This document shows positions 56,391 to 64,000 of a DNA stretch of 64,000 nt, one piece after another. A model generated the notes under the pieces. It saw nothing but the letters and a program-made list of their open reading frames with translations. It had not been told where the DNA came from and ran no database searches. The translations under genes and the position numbers were made by a program. Position 1 is the first letter of the stretch. Each line of letters opens with the position of its first letter. This DNA comes from Algoriphagus oliviformis (GTDB taxonomy: Bacteria > Bacteroidota > Bacteroidia > Cytophagales > Cyclobacteriaceae), in contig NZ_JAFKCT010000010.1 in the NCBI RefSeq assembly GCF_017254915.1, positions 114,669-178,668 of the forward strand, in the 5' to 3' direction.

Positions 56391-57983
56391 ATGAAAAAAA
56401 CAATCTGGACGCTGCTGCTTGCAGGTACACTTGCCATGGGGGGCTGTAAGGAGACCCCATCATTTTCGGACTCGGCCATCATCCCCCTGCCCCAAGAGCT
56501 TGCCAATGGATCGGGAAGCTTTGACCTGAGCCCAGAGATGGGCATCCAGCTGGTAGGATCAGGAGAAAAGCTGACCAAGATCGGCAACTACTTGGCCAGC
56601 AAGCTTCGGCCGGCGACCGGATTTGACCTTCCTGTTTCCAATGAGTCTGGGGAGATAGTTTTGGAACTGACGGGCATTGGAAGCTCCGAGGCTTATGAGA
56701 TCGAGGTCACTGGGGACGAAGTAAAGATCAGCGCCGATGGAGAAGCAGGCTTGTTTTATGGCGTGCAGACACTGCTTCAGCTTTTGCCCCAGGAGATTGC
56801 CCATAGTGCCGTGCAATCGGTGCAGTGGACCATTCCAGGCGGAAGCATCAAGGATGAGCCTTCATTTTCCTACCGAGGATCCATGCTGGATGTGGCGCGC
56901 CATTTTATCTCCCTGGAGGACGTCAAGTACTACATCGACCAGATGGCTGCCTATAAGCTGAATTACCTTCACCTTCACCTGACAGATGACCAAGGCTGGA
57001 GAATCGAGATCAAGTCTTGGCCTAGGCTGACCGAGGTCGGTGGGAGTACCGAAGTAGGCGGAGGGGAAGGAGGGTTTTATACCCAAGAGGAATACAAGGA
57101 GATCGTGGCCTATGCAGCCGAGCGCTTCATTACCGTAGTGCCAGAGGTGGATATGCCCGGCCATACCAATGCGGTACTGGCTTCCTACGGCGACCTCAAT
57201 CCTGGGATCAACTTGCCCGACGGAGACCTGACCACGGTGACCAAGACTCCCGAACGCGAAGTGCAGGTGAATGTCCGCCAAGCCTCTGAGCTCTACACAG
57301 GGATCGAGGTGGGCTGGAGCACCTTTGATTCCGATCTGGAATTGACGTATGCTTTTGTGGACAGTGTGGTGCGAGAGATCTCAGAGATCACTCCCGGGCC
57401 CTACTTTCACATCGGCGGGGACGAGTCCCATGTGACCGAAAAGGACGACTACATCTACTTTGTGGAGCGTGTCCAAGACATTGTTTCCAAATACGGAAAG
57501 ACCAGTATAGGCTGGGATGAGGTGGCTACTGCTAAACTCCTTCCGGGAAATATCGCCCAATACTGGTCTAGAGAGGACGAAAACGCAAAACTGGCCAAAG
57601 CGCAGGGCAATCAGATCCTCATGTCGCCAAATACCCGTGTGTACCTAGACATGCAGTATGACAGCACGTCCCGCATCGGCCTGCACTGGGCCGGGTATGT
57701 GGATTTGGATGCCGCGTATTCATGGGAACCGACAGAGCTCATCGAAGGGTTTACCGCTGCCGATATTTTGGGCGTGGAGGCTCCACTCTGGACCGAAACG
57801 GTGACCAACCGTGCCGACATTGACTACCTCGCTTTTCCCAGACTGAGCGCTATTGCTGAGGTGGCTTGGACCAAAAAGGAAAGAAGAAGCTGGGACAGCT
57901 ACGCTAAGCGTGTTCCCGTCCACGGAAAGCGGTGGGACATTCAGGGAGTAGGCTTCTATCGCTCTCCCAAAGTGACTTGGTAG
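56391..57983 (+). CDS. GH20 beta-N-acetylhexosaminidase
   Basis: 530 aa with lipobox MGGC (Cys19). A small N-terminal GH20b domain (about 28-160) is followed by the GH20 barrel starting FSYRGSMLDVARHFIS, with LHLHLTDDQGWRIEI, VPEVDMPGHT, and the catalytic pair Asp344/Glu345 in HIGGDESH. It removes terminal GlcNAc or GalNAc from chitin fragments, peptidoglycan or glycoproteins outside the cell. It diverges from the Gfo/Idh/MocA gene, which may act on the released sugar. Confidence 0.96.
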   Translation: MKKTIWTLLLAGTLAMGGCKETPSFSDSAIIPLPQELANGSGSFDLSPEMGIQLVGSGEKLTKIGNYLASKLRPATGFDLPVSNESGEIVLELTGIGSSEAYEIEVTGDEVKISADGEAGLFYGVQTLLQLLPQEIAHSAVQSVQWTIPGGSIKDEPSFSYRGSMLDVARHFISLEDVKYYIDQMAAYKLNYLHLHLTDDQGWRIEIKSWPRLTEVGGSTEVGGGEGGFYTQEEYKEIVAYAAERFITVVPEVDMPGHTNAVLASYGDLNPGINLPDGDLTTVTKTPEREVQVNVRQASELYTGIEVGWSTFDSDLELTYAFVDSVVREISEITPGPYFHIGGDESHVTEKDDYIYFVERVQDIVSKYGKTSIGWDEVATAKLLPGNIAQYWSREDENAKLAKAQGNQILMSPNTRVYLDMQYDSTSRIGLHWAGYVDLDAAYSWEPTELIEGFTAADILGVEAPLWTETVTNRADIDYLAFPRLSAIAEVAWTKKERRSWDSYAKRVPVHGKRWDIQGVGFYRSPKVTW

Positions 57984-58002
57984 GAAATCGAGCATTCATT
58001 AG

Positions 58003-58037
58003 ACCCGAGGCTGGCTACAGCTTCGGGTTGTTTTTTC
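58003..58037 (+). terminator. Terminator after GH20 gene
   Basis: ACCCGAGGCT and AGCTTCGGGT form a ten-pair stem with one G-U, followed by T-rich sequence. Confidence 0.8.
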
Positions 58038-58130
58038 TTAGACGGGGTAATTTTTGATTTTGGCAAAATTGGGCCTATTATCGAATACTAATCCAAGGCA
58101 GGCATCGCCTGGGCAACACAAGAAAGATCA

Positions 58131-59486
58131 ATGGGAAACATCATCATAGAGTTCAGCAACTGGATTTGGGGGCCACCAATCCTGATTTTGCTTTTGGGCG
58201 GCGGCGTGTATTTTTTGGTCCATTCGGGCTTTGTTCCTTTTCTCCGGATGGGACATGCCATCAAGCTGCTCAGCGGGAAATATGACGACGATTTGGCCCC
58301 AGGCCAGATTTCCTCTGCCCAGGCGCTGTCCTCGGCTATTGCCGCTACGGTAGGTTTGGGCAACATTTCGGGAGTGGCCATTGCCATCAACATGGGCGGG
58401 CCTGGCGCGCTTTTTTGGATGTGGGTTGCTGCCTTTGTGGGAATGGCGACGAAGTTTTACACCTGTACTTTGGCGATCATGTACCGGGGCAAGGACAGCG
58501 CTGGGGAAATCCAGGGCGGCCCCATGTACTTTATCGAAGAGGGCATGGGCAAAAAATGGAAGTTTTTGTCCGTCATTTTTTGTGTGGCGGGAGTGATCGG
58601 CCTGCTTTCCATCTTCCAGGCAAACCAACTCACGGCAGTGATCCAGGCGGTATTGATCGAGCCCGACACGATGGAGGAGACGGTCCGCAACAGATGGATC
58701 ATCGGCTTTGGTATGATGGGGCTCACCGCGGTGGTGATCTTGGGAGGAATTCAGCGTATTGCCTCAGTAGCTTCCAAGCTGGTTCCTTTCATGGTGGCGG
58801 TGTACATGATCACGGTCTTGATCATCGTCTTCCAATACCTAGATCGGGTGCCGGAGATGTTCAAACTGATCTTTGTGGATGCCTTCACTGGGAATGCCGT
58901 CATGGGCGGCGCCGTCGGTGCGGTGATCATCACCGGTGCAAGGAGGGCGGCTTTTTCCAACGAAGCAGGGATCGGTACCGCGCCGATCGTGCATGGCGCT
59001 TCCAAAAACAGGGAGCCGGTCCGCGAGGGACTGATAGCGATGCTTGGGCCCTTTGTGGATACGGTTATCGTTTGTACGTTGACCGCGCTGGTGATTTTGG
59101 TGACCGGAGTGTGGGAAAACACGGAAAATGATGGCGTAAGACTGACCCTTGAGGCCTTTGAGACTGGGATCCCGGGCGTCGGGAAATACCTGCTGATGCT
59201 TTCGGTTTTGGTCTTTGCGCTGTCCACGATGTTTACCTATTCCTACTATGGGCAAACGTGTACGAGTTACCTTTTTGGAGCAGACAAGGCCCATTTTCAT
59301 AACTATTTTTACCTCGCGACCATCGTGGTCGGCGCTGTGGTAAGCCTGGAGGTGGTCGTCAGCCTGGTAGATGGGATGTATGCCATCATGGCTTTTCCCA
59401 ATATGATAGCGGCGCTGTACCTGTCACCCAAGGTCCGTGCGGCGACCAAGGATTATTTTACCCGGATGAAGGCGGAGAAGCAATGA
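58131..59486 (+). CDS. Alanine/glycine:cation symporter (AGCS)
   Basis: 451 aa with about eleven TM helices. The AGCS motifs are GLGNISGVAIAINMGGPGALFWMWVAAFVGMATKF and AAFSNEAGIGTAPIVHGASKN. It imports alanine or glycine with Na+ or H+. The stop overlaps the glycerate kinase start by four bases (ATGA), so uptake and kinase are made together, although they do not share an obvious pathway. Confidence 0.95.
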   Translation: MGNIIIEFSNWIWGPPILILLLGGGVYFLVHSGFVPFLRMGHAIKLLSGKYDDDLAPGQISSAQALSSAIAATVGLGNISGVAIAINMGGPGALFWMWVAAFVGMATKFYTCTLAIMYRGKDSAGEIQGGPMYFIEEGMGKKWKFLSVIFCVAGVIGLLSIFQANQLTAVIQAVLIEPDTMEETVRNRWIIGFGMMGLTAVVILGGIQRIASVASKLVPFMVAVYMITVLIIVFQYLDRVPEMFKLIFVDAFTGNAVMGGAVGAVIITGARRAAFSNEAGIGTAPIVHGASKNREPVREGLIAMLGPFVDTVIVCTLTALVILVTGVWENTENDGVRLTLEAFETGIPGVGKYLLMLSVLVFALSTMFTYSYYGQTCTSYLFGADKAHFHNYFYLATIVVGAVVSLEVVVSLVDGMYAIMAFPNMIAALYLSPKVRAATKDYFTRMKAEKQ

Positions 59487-60589
59487 ATTTCCTGATAGCT
59501 CCGAACGCTTTCAAGGGAACGATAGCTGCTGACGATGCGGCGACTCTCATCGCCGGTGAGATCAACAAAAGGCCAGGGACAAACTGCCTGCAGCAGCCCG
59601 TGGCAGATGGGGGAGACGGCACCTGTCAGCTCCTGATCGATTCTTTGGGTTTGGAAAAGGTGCCTGTGAGAACTCTCAATGCCGTAGGGCAGGGGGCCAT
59701 GGGGTATTTTGGCTGGGATCCGGTCGAACTGAAGGCTTATCTGGATATCTCCACAGCCTCTGGTATTGGTGTATTGGACAAACACCAACGAGATCCCTAT
59801 ATCACTTCCACTTTCGGTACGGGCCTGCTGATACGGGCGGCCGTGGACTATGGAGCCAAAGAGGTCATTTTGGGTCTGGGTGGAAGTGCGACGGTGGACA
59901 TGGGGATTGGCATCCTCTCCGCGCTGGGAGTTTTGTTTCTGGACGAAAATGGGCGGGAAATCCCCGCCTTTTCCCCGGGCTATCTCCGAAAAATCCAGCA
60001 TATACAGCGTTCTCCGCAAGTTCCGGTTATTGCTTTTACGCTGCTTTGCGATGTGAGAAATCCCTTTTTGGGAGCCGAGGGTGCGGTCCCTGTCTTTGGT
60101 CCCCAAAAAGGACTCAAAGAAGATCAAATGCATGAATTTCATAAGGATTGCGAGCGTGTGCTTGATCTCTTGATTCGGAAGTCAAAGAGGGATTGGGTGG
60201 ATAGTCCAGGTTTTGGCGCGGCTGGCGGAGTGGCGTTGGGACTGTCTTTTTTCTTCCCAAGCGAGATCAGGTTTGGAGCATCCTATTTTTTCGAATTGGT
60301 AGAGATGAGGGAAAAAGTCCTTTGGTCTGACTGGATTGTCACCGGGGAGGGGCAGTATGACTCCCAGAGTGATCAAGGCAAGGCTAGTTACGAGTTGCTG
60401 GGACTTGCGAAAACGCTTGACAAAAAGACCGCGCTGATCACCTCAGGCCAAGGCGCGCGGGACTCGGGATTCGACGTGGTGTTGGAGCTTCCGTCTTTGG
60501 ACTTTTCCCGTGTTGACTTTCGGGAGCGTGCACGCGAAAATCTCAAAAAGGTGGTCTCCCAAGCAATGGCGGAAGGGAAGCTTCTGTAG
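59483..60589 (+). CDS. Glycerate 2-kinase
   Basis: 368 aa of the GarK/GlxK type I family: LIAPNAFKGTIAADDAATLI, VADGGDGT, LGLGGSATVDMGIG, GEGQYDSQSDQGKA, and the end GPGARD-like SGQGARDSG. It phosphorylates D-glycerate and feeds 2-phosphoglycerate to glycolysis. It overlaps the symporter gene and ends at a strong terminator. Confidence 0.95.
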   Translation: MNFLIAPNAFKGTIAADDAATLIAGEINKRPGTNCLQQPVADGGDGTCQLLIDSLGLEKVPVRTLNAVGQGAMGYFGWDPVELKAYLDISTASGIGVLDKHQRDPYITSTFGTGLLIRAAVDYGAKEVILGLGGSATVDMGIGILSALGVLFLDENGREIPAFSPGYLRKIQHIQRSPQVPVIAFTLLCDVRNPFLGAEGAVPVFGPQKGLKEDQMHEFHKDCERVLDLLIRKSKRDWVDSPGFGAAGGVALGLSFFFPSEIRFGASYFFELVEMREKVLWSDWIVTGEGQYDSQSDQGKASYELLGLAKTLDKKTALITSGQGARDSGFDVVLELPSLDFSRVDFRERARENLKKVVSQAMAEGKLL

Positions 60590-60602
60590 GGGGAAGTGAG
60601 GT

Positions 60603-60634
60603 CAAAAAAAAAGGAGGCCAAAGCCTCCTTTAAA
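60603..60634. terminator. Bidirectional terminator
   Basis: AAAGGAGGC and GCCTCCTTT form a stem around CAAA with a long A-run before and T-rich sequence after. It can end the glycerate kinase transcript and the small convergent gene. Confidence 0.9.
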
Positions 60635-60649
60635 CGTATCGTAAATCGA

Positions 60650-60799
60650 TCAATGATCAGCTTTCTTTTTCTTGGAGAAAGTGCTTCTCACGTCCATCGC
60701 GGAAAGCCCCGCTCCAAGTCCAATAAGGGTACACACAATCAGCAGAAACAACTGGGCTCCTGACATGATAGGCGAGCTGAAAACATCTAGTAGTATCAT
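60650..60799 (-). CDS. Small single-TM protein, 49 aa
   Basis: 49 aa with one TM helix (AQLFLLIVCTLIGLGAGL) and a basic C-terminal tail (FSKKKKADH). It is shorter than the usual ORF cutoff. It starts at ATG 60799 after an AT-rich region; an alternative Met lies at residue 12. It has a proper bidirectional terminator directly after the stop. No family is known to me; the membrane-anchor plus basic tail resembles small toxin or regulatory membrane peptides, but that is only appearance. Confidence 0.6.
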   Translation of the reverse strand: MILLDVFSSPIMSGAQLFLLIVCTLIGLGAGLSAMDVRSTFSKKKKADH

Positions 60800-60894
60800 T
60801 TGTTTTATTTTGAATTCGGGATTGATGTGCGAAGATAAAACCGAGCGCCGATTTTACAAAGCATAAGCGCTTCGACCGCGTGGATTAGTGTGAA

Positions 60895-61089
60895 TTAATC
60901 CAAGTCGTCCTCAAAGTCATCGTCCTCAAAATCCTCATCGTCGAAATCTTCGTCTTCTTCGTCAAAGTCTACGATGTTGTCCAGATCGCTTTCTTCGTCC
61001 AGATCGTATTCGTCTTCAAATTCGTCATCGAATTCCTCTTCGTCTTCGAAATCGTCAATGTCATCGAAATCTTCTTCAAAATCCTCCAT
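60895..61089 (-). CDS. Highly acidic 64-aa protein
   Basis: 64 aa, almost entirely Asp, Glu and Phe with a few Leu, Ile and Ser (for example EDFEEDFDDIDDFEDEEEF). It starts at ATG 61089 and has a clean stop. The pattern of aromatic residues spaced by acidic ones resembles acidic disordered binders such as nucleic-acid mimics or metal-binding tails; no fold is predicted. The coding strand is credible because the reverse frame gives only a Ser-rich shadow. I recall similar acidic peptides from other Cytophagales without annotation. Confidence 0.5.
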   Translation of the reverse strand: MEDFEEDFDDIDDFEDEEEFDDEFEDEYDLDEESDLDNIVDFDEEDEDFDDEDFEDDDFEDDLD

Positions 61090-61555
61090 GGCTGTTTTAA
61101 AGGGGTTTTATTGGTTTACTCGTTACGAAATAAGGCAAAAAATTAAATACACCAATAGGGACAACTTTAATTTTTTTGATTCACAATCCATTTTTTTGAG
61201 TTCAGGCTGTGACCCAAAAGGTTCAAGCTCGTCAGTCGTCTCGGCCATACTTTAAAAGACGCCAACTCGTTTTCCGGCCGAAAACTGAGATAGGTTTTCT
61301 TTGAAATCTTATTTGGCAGATCCTCTCTTTCACCGAAAGTCGATTTTTTCTTCGGGGCAAAGTGGGGAGAAGCTCCCCAAAAAGAAACGCTTATACACAG
61401 GTCGTGGAGTGGAGCCGCCCTTGTATACTCGCCTTTGGCTTCCGGTTTTTTTTATGATTCAGGGTAGCAAAGTAGTTTGGTTTTTCAGCAAAGAAAAAGT
61501 CCGCGGCGGGGATTTGCGCGGACGTCTGGAAACCGAAAGCTAAAGGGGATTCCGT
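61090..61555. other. 466-bp intergenic region
   Basis: No gene supported. The open frame at 61301-61543 on the plus strand has no family look and a mixed basic composition, so it was left out. Confidence 0.4.
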
Positions 61556-61912
61556 TCAGCTAAAGATGGATTTGATGTATTTCTTGATCAAGGGCTTGGA
61601 GAGGTACTCCTTGACTACTTGGTATTGGCTTGCTTTGGTAATATCCCTTTCGTCCACAGAGCTGCTCAGGATATAGATCTGGGGATCGTGGTAGTCTGGT
61701 TTGAACAGGTCAAGAAAGTCCCATCCGTTCATTTCGGGCATATTCAGATCCAAAAAGAGGTAGTTTGGACGGATGCCGTTGATCTCTTCGAGGGCTAATT
61801 TGGCACTTTGATATTTGTAAAACTGACATGGCTCCTTCACGTTTTTGGAGATCAGTTTTTCAGTGACAAAAGAACTGATGGGATCATCGTCTATAAGAAC
61901 AATCGTTAACAT
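61556..61912 (-). CDS. Stand-alone CheY-like receiver
   Basis: 118 aa from ATG 61912 (MLTIVLIDDDP). It is a receiver domain only: Asp8-Asp10, phospho-acceptor Asp55 (LFLDLNMPEMNGWDFL) and Lys in EYLSKPL near residue 107. Such single-domain regulators in Cytophagales work with hybrid kinases elsewhere. There is no kinase or output domain here. The ATG 61912 start removes a 15-residue extension that has no similarity. Confidence 0.88.
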   Translation of the reverse strand: MLTIVLIDDDPISSFVTEKLISKNVKEPCQFYKYQSAKLALEEINGIRPNYLFLDLNMPEMNGWDFLDLFKPDYHDPQIYILSSSVDERDITKASQYQVVKEYLSKPLIKKYIKSIFS

Positions 61913-62206
61913 CAAAGTGCAAAATTCCAGTGGTGAAATGCATAAATAGCTACACAAAAGTATAGCTAATTTTAAGTTCTACAAATACTTTGCCATAAAA
62001 CAAATCGTGAATAGAGGCTAAATCGCCTGCCCGCTTTTTTCCTCCCTTCTAATATACCAAAAAAACGAAGGTGTTTGGGCGGAATTTCGATACTTGCTCT
62101 CGGAAAAAAGAGAATGGGCATCGGAAAAAATCTGTCTTGAAGTAGTTCCAAGTTTTTGCCGAAGTCAGTCGAGCGACAATTCCGTTTCTGAGGCGCAGGG
62201 AAAAGG

Positions 62207-62806
62207 TTATTTTCCGGCTGCCTGGTTTTGGTTTAGGAAGGAGTTGAGCACGGAGTCAAGTGTCTTTCTGACCTTTTTTTCCTTGTATTTTGGACTGCTT
62301 ACCTCGGTCACCCCGGTGAGGGTCATCAGAAACTTGTCTCGAGCGGGGTCAATGAAGTCCACGATGACTTGCAGAAGCTCATAGCTGCTGGTGGTGACTC
62401 TGGGCATGTTGTAGGGATTGTACATCCAAGGGTCGTACACCCGATAGCCCCAGTAGGGATAGGGGTTGGGATTGTTGACGGTTTCGCGCTGTCGTGGATC
62501 TTCGTTGGAATTGTAGCGGATCACCAGATCCGGTTGCTTGGCATCGTACACCATGCCTGCTTCTTCCAATGTTTCCTGCATCTGAATCTGCACCATTTCA
62601 TCCAAGAATTGGGAAGAAAAGCCTCTCATCCCCAGTTCCTTGTTGACAATCACAAAGGTCTGGTAGGGCCGAGCCATGGGGATCTCTGTGTTTTCCTTGA
62701 ATATTTCTATCGAGCTGCAGGATGCTAACATCAAGACGAAGCAGACCAGGAGCAGAGGATGGATTTTCTTTGTCAATTGTGGGCGATTTGGGGTTTTGGC
62801 ACTCAT
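62207..62806 (-). CDS. DUF4136 lipoprotein
   Basis: 199 aa. A basic N-terminus and the lipobox LMLASC (Cys30) are followed by the DUF4136 pattern: YQTFVIVNKELG, AGMVYDAKQPDLVIRYN, a Pro/Tyr-rich loop (NPYPYWGYRVYDPWMYNPYN), LLQVIVDFIDPARDKFLMTLTGV and a final helix. DUF4136 lipoproteins sit in the outer membrane or periplasm and their function is unknown. Single gene. Confidence 0.92.
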   Translation of the reverse strand: MSAKTPNRPQLTKKIHPLLLVCFVLMLASCSSIEIFKENTEIPMARPYQTFVIVNKELGMRGFSSQFLDEMVQIQMQETLEEAGMVYDAKQPDLVIRYNSNEDPRQRETVNNPNPYPYWGYRVYDPWMYNPYNMPRVTTSSYELLQVIVDFIDPARDKFLMTLTGVTEVSSPKYKEKKVRKTLDSVLNSFLNQNQAAGK

Positions 62807-62891
62807 AAGCTTAATGAAGATAGTTTTTCTTCCTTAACGGAAAAAGCAAAGCCTTTATTCGGAAATCTTTCCCGACAAAGGGCAGGATTGT

Positions 62892-62899
62892 TATTTTTG
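62892..62899 (+). promoter_or_regulatory. Possible TAnnTTTG box
   Basis: TATTTTTG fits TAnnTTTG and lies 15 bp before the deaminase ATG, but no TTTG-like upstream box is at the right distance. Moderate at best. Confidence 0.4.
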
Positions 62900-62913
62900 C
62901 CAAATTGATTTTC

Positions 62914-63396
62914 ATGAGCAGACCTGATTTTGACGATATTTTCATGGAATTGGCGGTGAATCTGGCCAAGCGCTCCCACTGCATCAAAAAGCACGTAGGG
63001 GCGGTTTTGACCAAGGAAACCCGCATCATTTCTATCGGCTACAATGGGCCTCCTGCCGGTACGCACAACTGTGACTTGGAGTTTCCGGAGTCGGGCTGTG
63101 CCCGCGACAGTAAGGGGAGCTGCTCCCTGGCGCTTCATGCCGAGCAAAACGCCATCCTCTATGCGGTGAAAAACAATACCTCGGTAGAAGGATCGACGCT
63201 GTACGTCACGCTTTCTCCCTGCCTGGCCTGTTCGAGAATTATCTTTTCCATGGGGATTTCCAAGGTCGTCTACCTCTTTTCCTATGCGGAGTACAAAGGC
63301 ATAGGAAGCGACGAGGGCGTGGATTTTCTGAGGAAATTTGGGGTGGAAGTAGAGAAATACTCCAAGGAACTCGAAGTGCAGGATCAGCTGATCTAA
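62914..63396 (+). CDS. dCMP deaminase
   Basis: 160 aa from ATG 62914. Zinc-binding motif HAEQN (His75, Glu77) and PCLAC (Cys103, Cys106), with ISIGYNGPPAGTHNC at the front, are those of ComEB/deoxycytidylate deaminase. It makes dUMP from dCMP for thymidylate synthesis. Its stop overlaps the convergent murB stop by four bases. Confidence 0.94.
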   Translation: MSRPDFDDIFMELAVNLAKRSHCIKKHVGAVLTKETRIISIGYNGPPAGTHNCDLEFPESGCARDSKGSCSLALHAEQNAILYAVKNNTSVEGSTLYVTLSPCLACSRIIFSMGISKVVYLFSYAEYKGIGSDEGVDFLRKFGVEVEKYSKELEVQDQLI

Positions 63397-64000
63397 ATGA
63401 AATTCACCTCGGGATGGAGCTCTATTCCGAACTTCTCCCGGATTGACTGTCTGATTTTTTGGGACAAGGCCTCGATCTCTGTCCCTTTGCCTTTCCCATA
63501 GTTGACCAAAACCAAGGCCTGCTTGCCATGGACGCCGACTTCGCCGGTGCGTTGGCCTTTCCAGCCCGCTTGCTCAATGAGCCAGCCAGCGGGTACTTTC
63601 ACTCCGGATTCATTGGGGTAGCCGGGGATCTGGGGATATTGCTGTTTTAAGGATTCAAATTCCTCATTTGAAATCGTAGGGTTTTTGAAAAACGAGCCCG
63701 CATTGCCGATTTCCTTTGGGTCGGGAAGTTTGGATTGTCGGATTTCGATGACGGCTTGACTGATCGCAGCGATGCTGAGCTCAGTCACGCCTTTGGCCTT
63801 CAAAACATCTTGGATCGCGCCATACTCGATGTGAAACTCTGGATGCTTTTTCAACCTGAATGTGACCGAACAGATGATGTATTGATCTTTCAGCACGTTT
63901 TTGAAAACGCTCTCCCGATAGCCGAAGCTGCAGGCGGCCGCGTCGAACGTCTCCATTTCCAGGGTGTTTCGGTTGAGCGCTTCCAGGCTTTCGAAGATCT
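63393..64000 (-). CDS. murB: UDP-N-acetylmuramate dehydrogenase, partial
   Basis: Only the C-terminal part is in the window; the frame stays open to base 64000, so the start and FAD domain lie beyond the edge. The visible part has CSFGYRESVFK, GNAGSFFKNP (Ser acts as proton donor), AGWLIEQAGWKG, and the end LHPEVNFI with the conserved Glu. MurB reduces UDP-GlcNAc-enolpyruvate to UDP-MurNAc in peptidoglycan synthesis. It overlaps the dCMP deaminase stop in tail-to-tail fashion. Confidence 0.93.
   Translation of the reverse strand, partial: IFESLEALNRNTLEMETFDAAACSFGYRESVFKNVLKDQYIICSVTFRLKKHPEFHIEYGAIQDVLKAKGVTELSIAAISQAVIEIRQSKLPDPKEIGNAGSFFKNPTISNEEFESLKQQYPQIPGYPNESGVKVPAGWLIEQAGWKGQRTGEVGVHGKQALVLVNYGKGKGTEIEALSQKIRQSIREKFGIELHPEVNFI

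Overview
The window reads as chromosomal DNA of a Bacteroidota bacterium, most likely a Cytophagales member of the Cyclobacteriaceae/Algoriphagus type. This is inferred from family content: a SusC/SusD pair, LytTR two-component genes, DUF4301, DUF5777 and DUF6266 proteins, a THX-type ribosomal peptide and an OmpH lipoprotein. Promoter-like TAnnTTTG boxes occur in place of Shine-Dalgarno-driven starts. No rRNA, tRNA, IS transposase or CRISPR array was seen.

Layout. 1-3.8 kb: a small phage-flavoured cassette (HTH-like 64-aa protein, DUF6266 protein, a second protein with a related N-terminus, DUF5675-like protein, coiled-coil membrane protein, holin-like membrane protein) interrupted by a 730-bp repeat-rich gap. 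3.9-10.4 kb: an accessory block with a LytS/LytR-type two-component pair, two small soluble proteins, a 7-TM protein, a membrane protein with coiled coil, a caspase-family (C14) protein and a large exported protein. Its second half looks AT-rich against the neighbours. 10.5-10.9 kb: a displaced copy of the last 36 codons of smc next to a paired-hairpin repeat. 10.9-14.5 kb: the complete smc gene.

14.8-30.7 kb: an OmpR-type two-component system, outer-membrane and PepSY-like proteins, a Rieske/DUF5777 pair, an ArnT/PMT-like glycosyltransferase, then a YdcF-like protein, a secreted protein and a SusC/SusD pair, followed by a WYL regulator. 30.7-43.7 kb: heptamer-repeat arrays, DUF4301, the pxpABC 5-oxoprolinase operon, a THX ribosomal protein too short to be listed by a normal ORF cutoff, an aminotransferase, a TauE-like exporter, a TetR-amidohydrolase operon and tyrS.

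43.8-64 kb: a tricorn-like protease, an orphan BlaI regulator, a fatty-acid desaturase, a histone-deacetylase-like hydrolase, an OmpH lipoprotein, a deoxyhypusine-synthase-like enzyme, an OmpA/PD40 protein, divergent Gfo/Idh/MocA and GH20 genes, an alanine/glycine symporter with glycerate kinase, a CheY-like protein, DUF4136, dCMP deaminase and the 3' part of murB running off the window.

The best candidate for an undescribed system is the caspase-centred operon at 3.9-10.4 kb: a two-component pair with no obvious sensor domain is followed by a free 7-TM protein, unknown proteins and a protease with an intact His/Cys dyad, next to repeats and a duplicated smc end. Its function is inference only.
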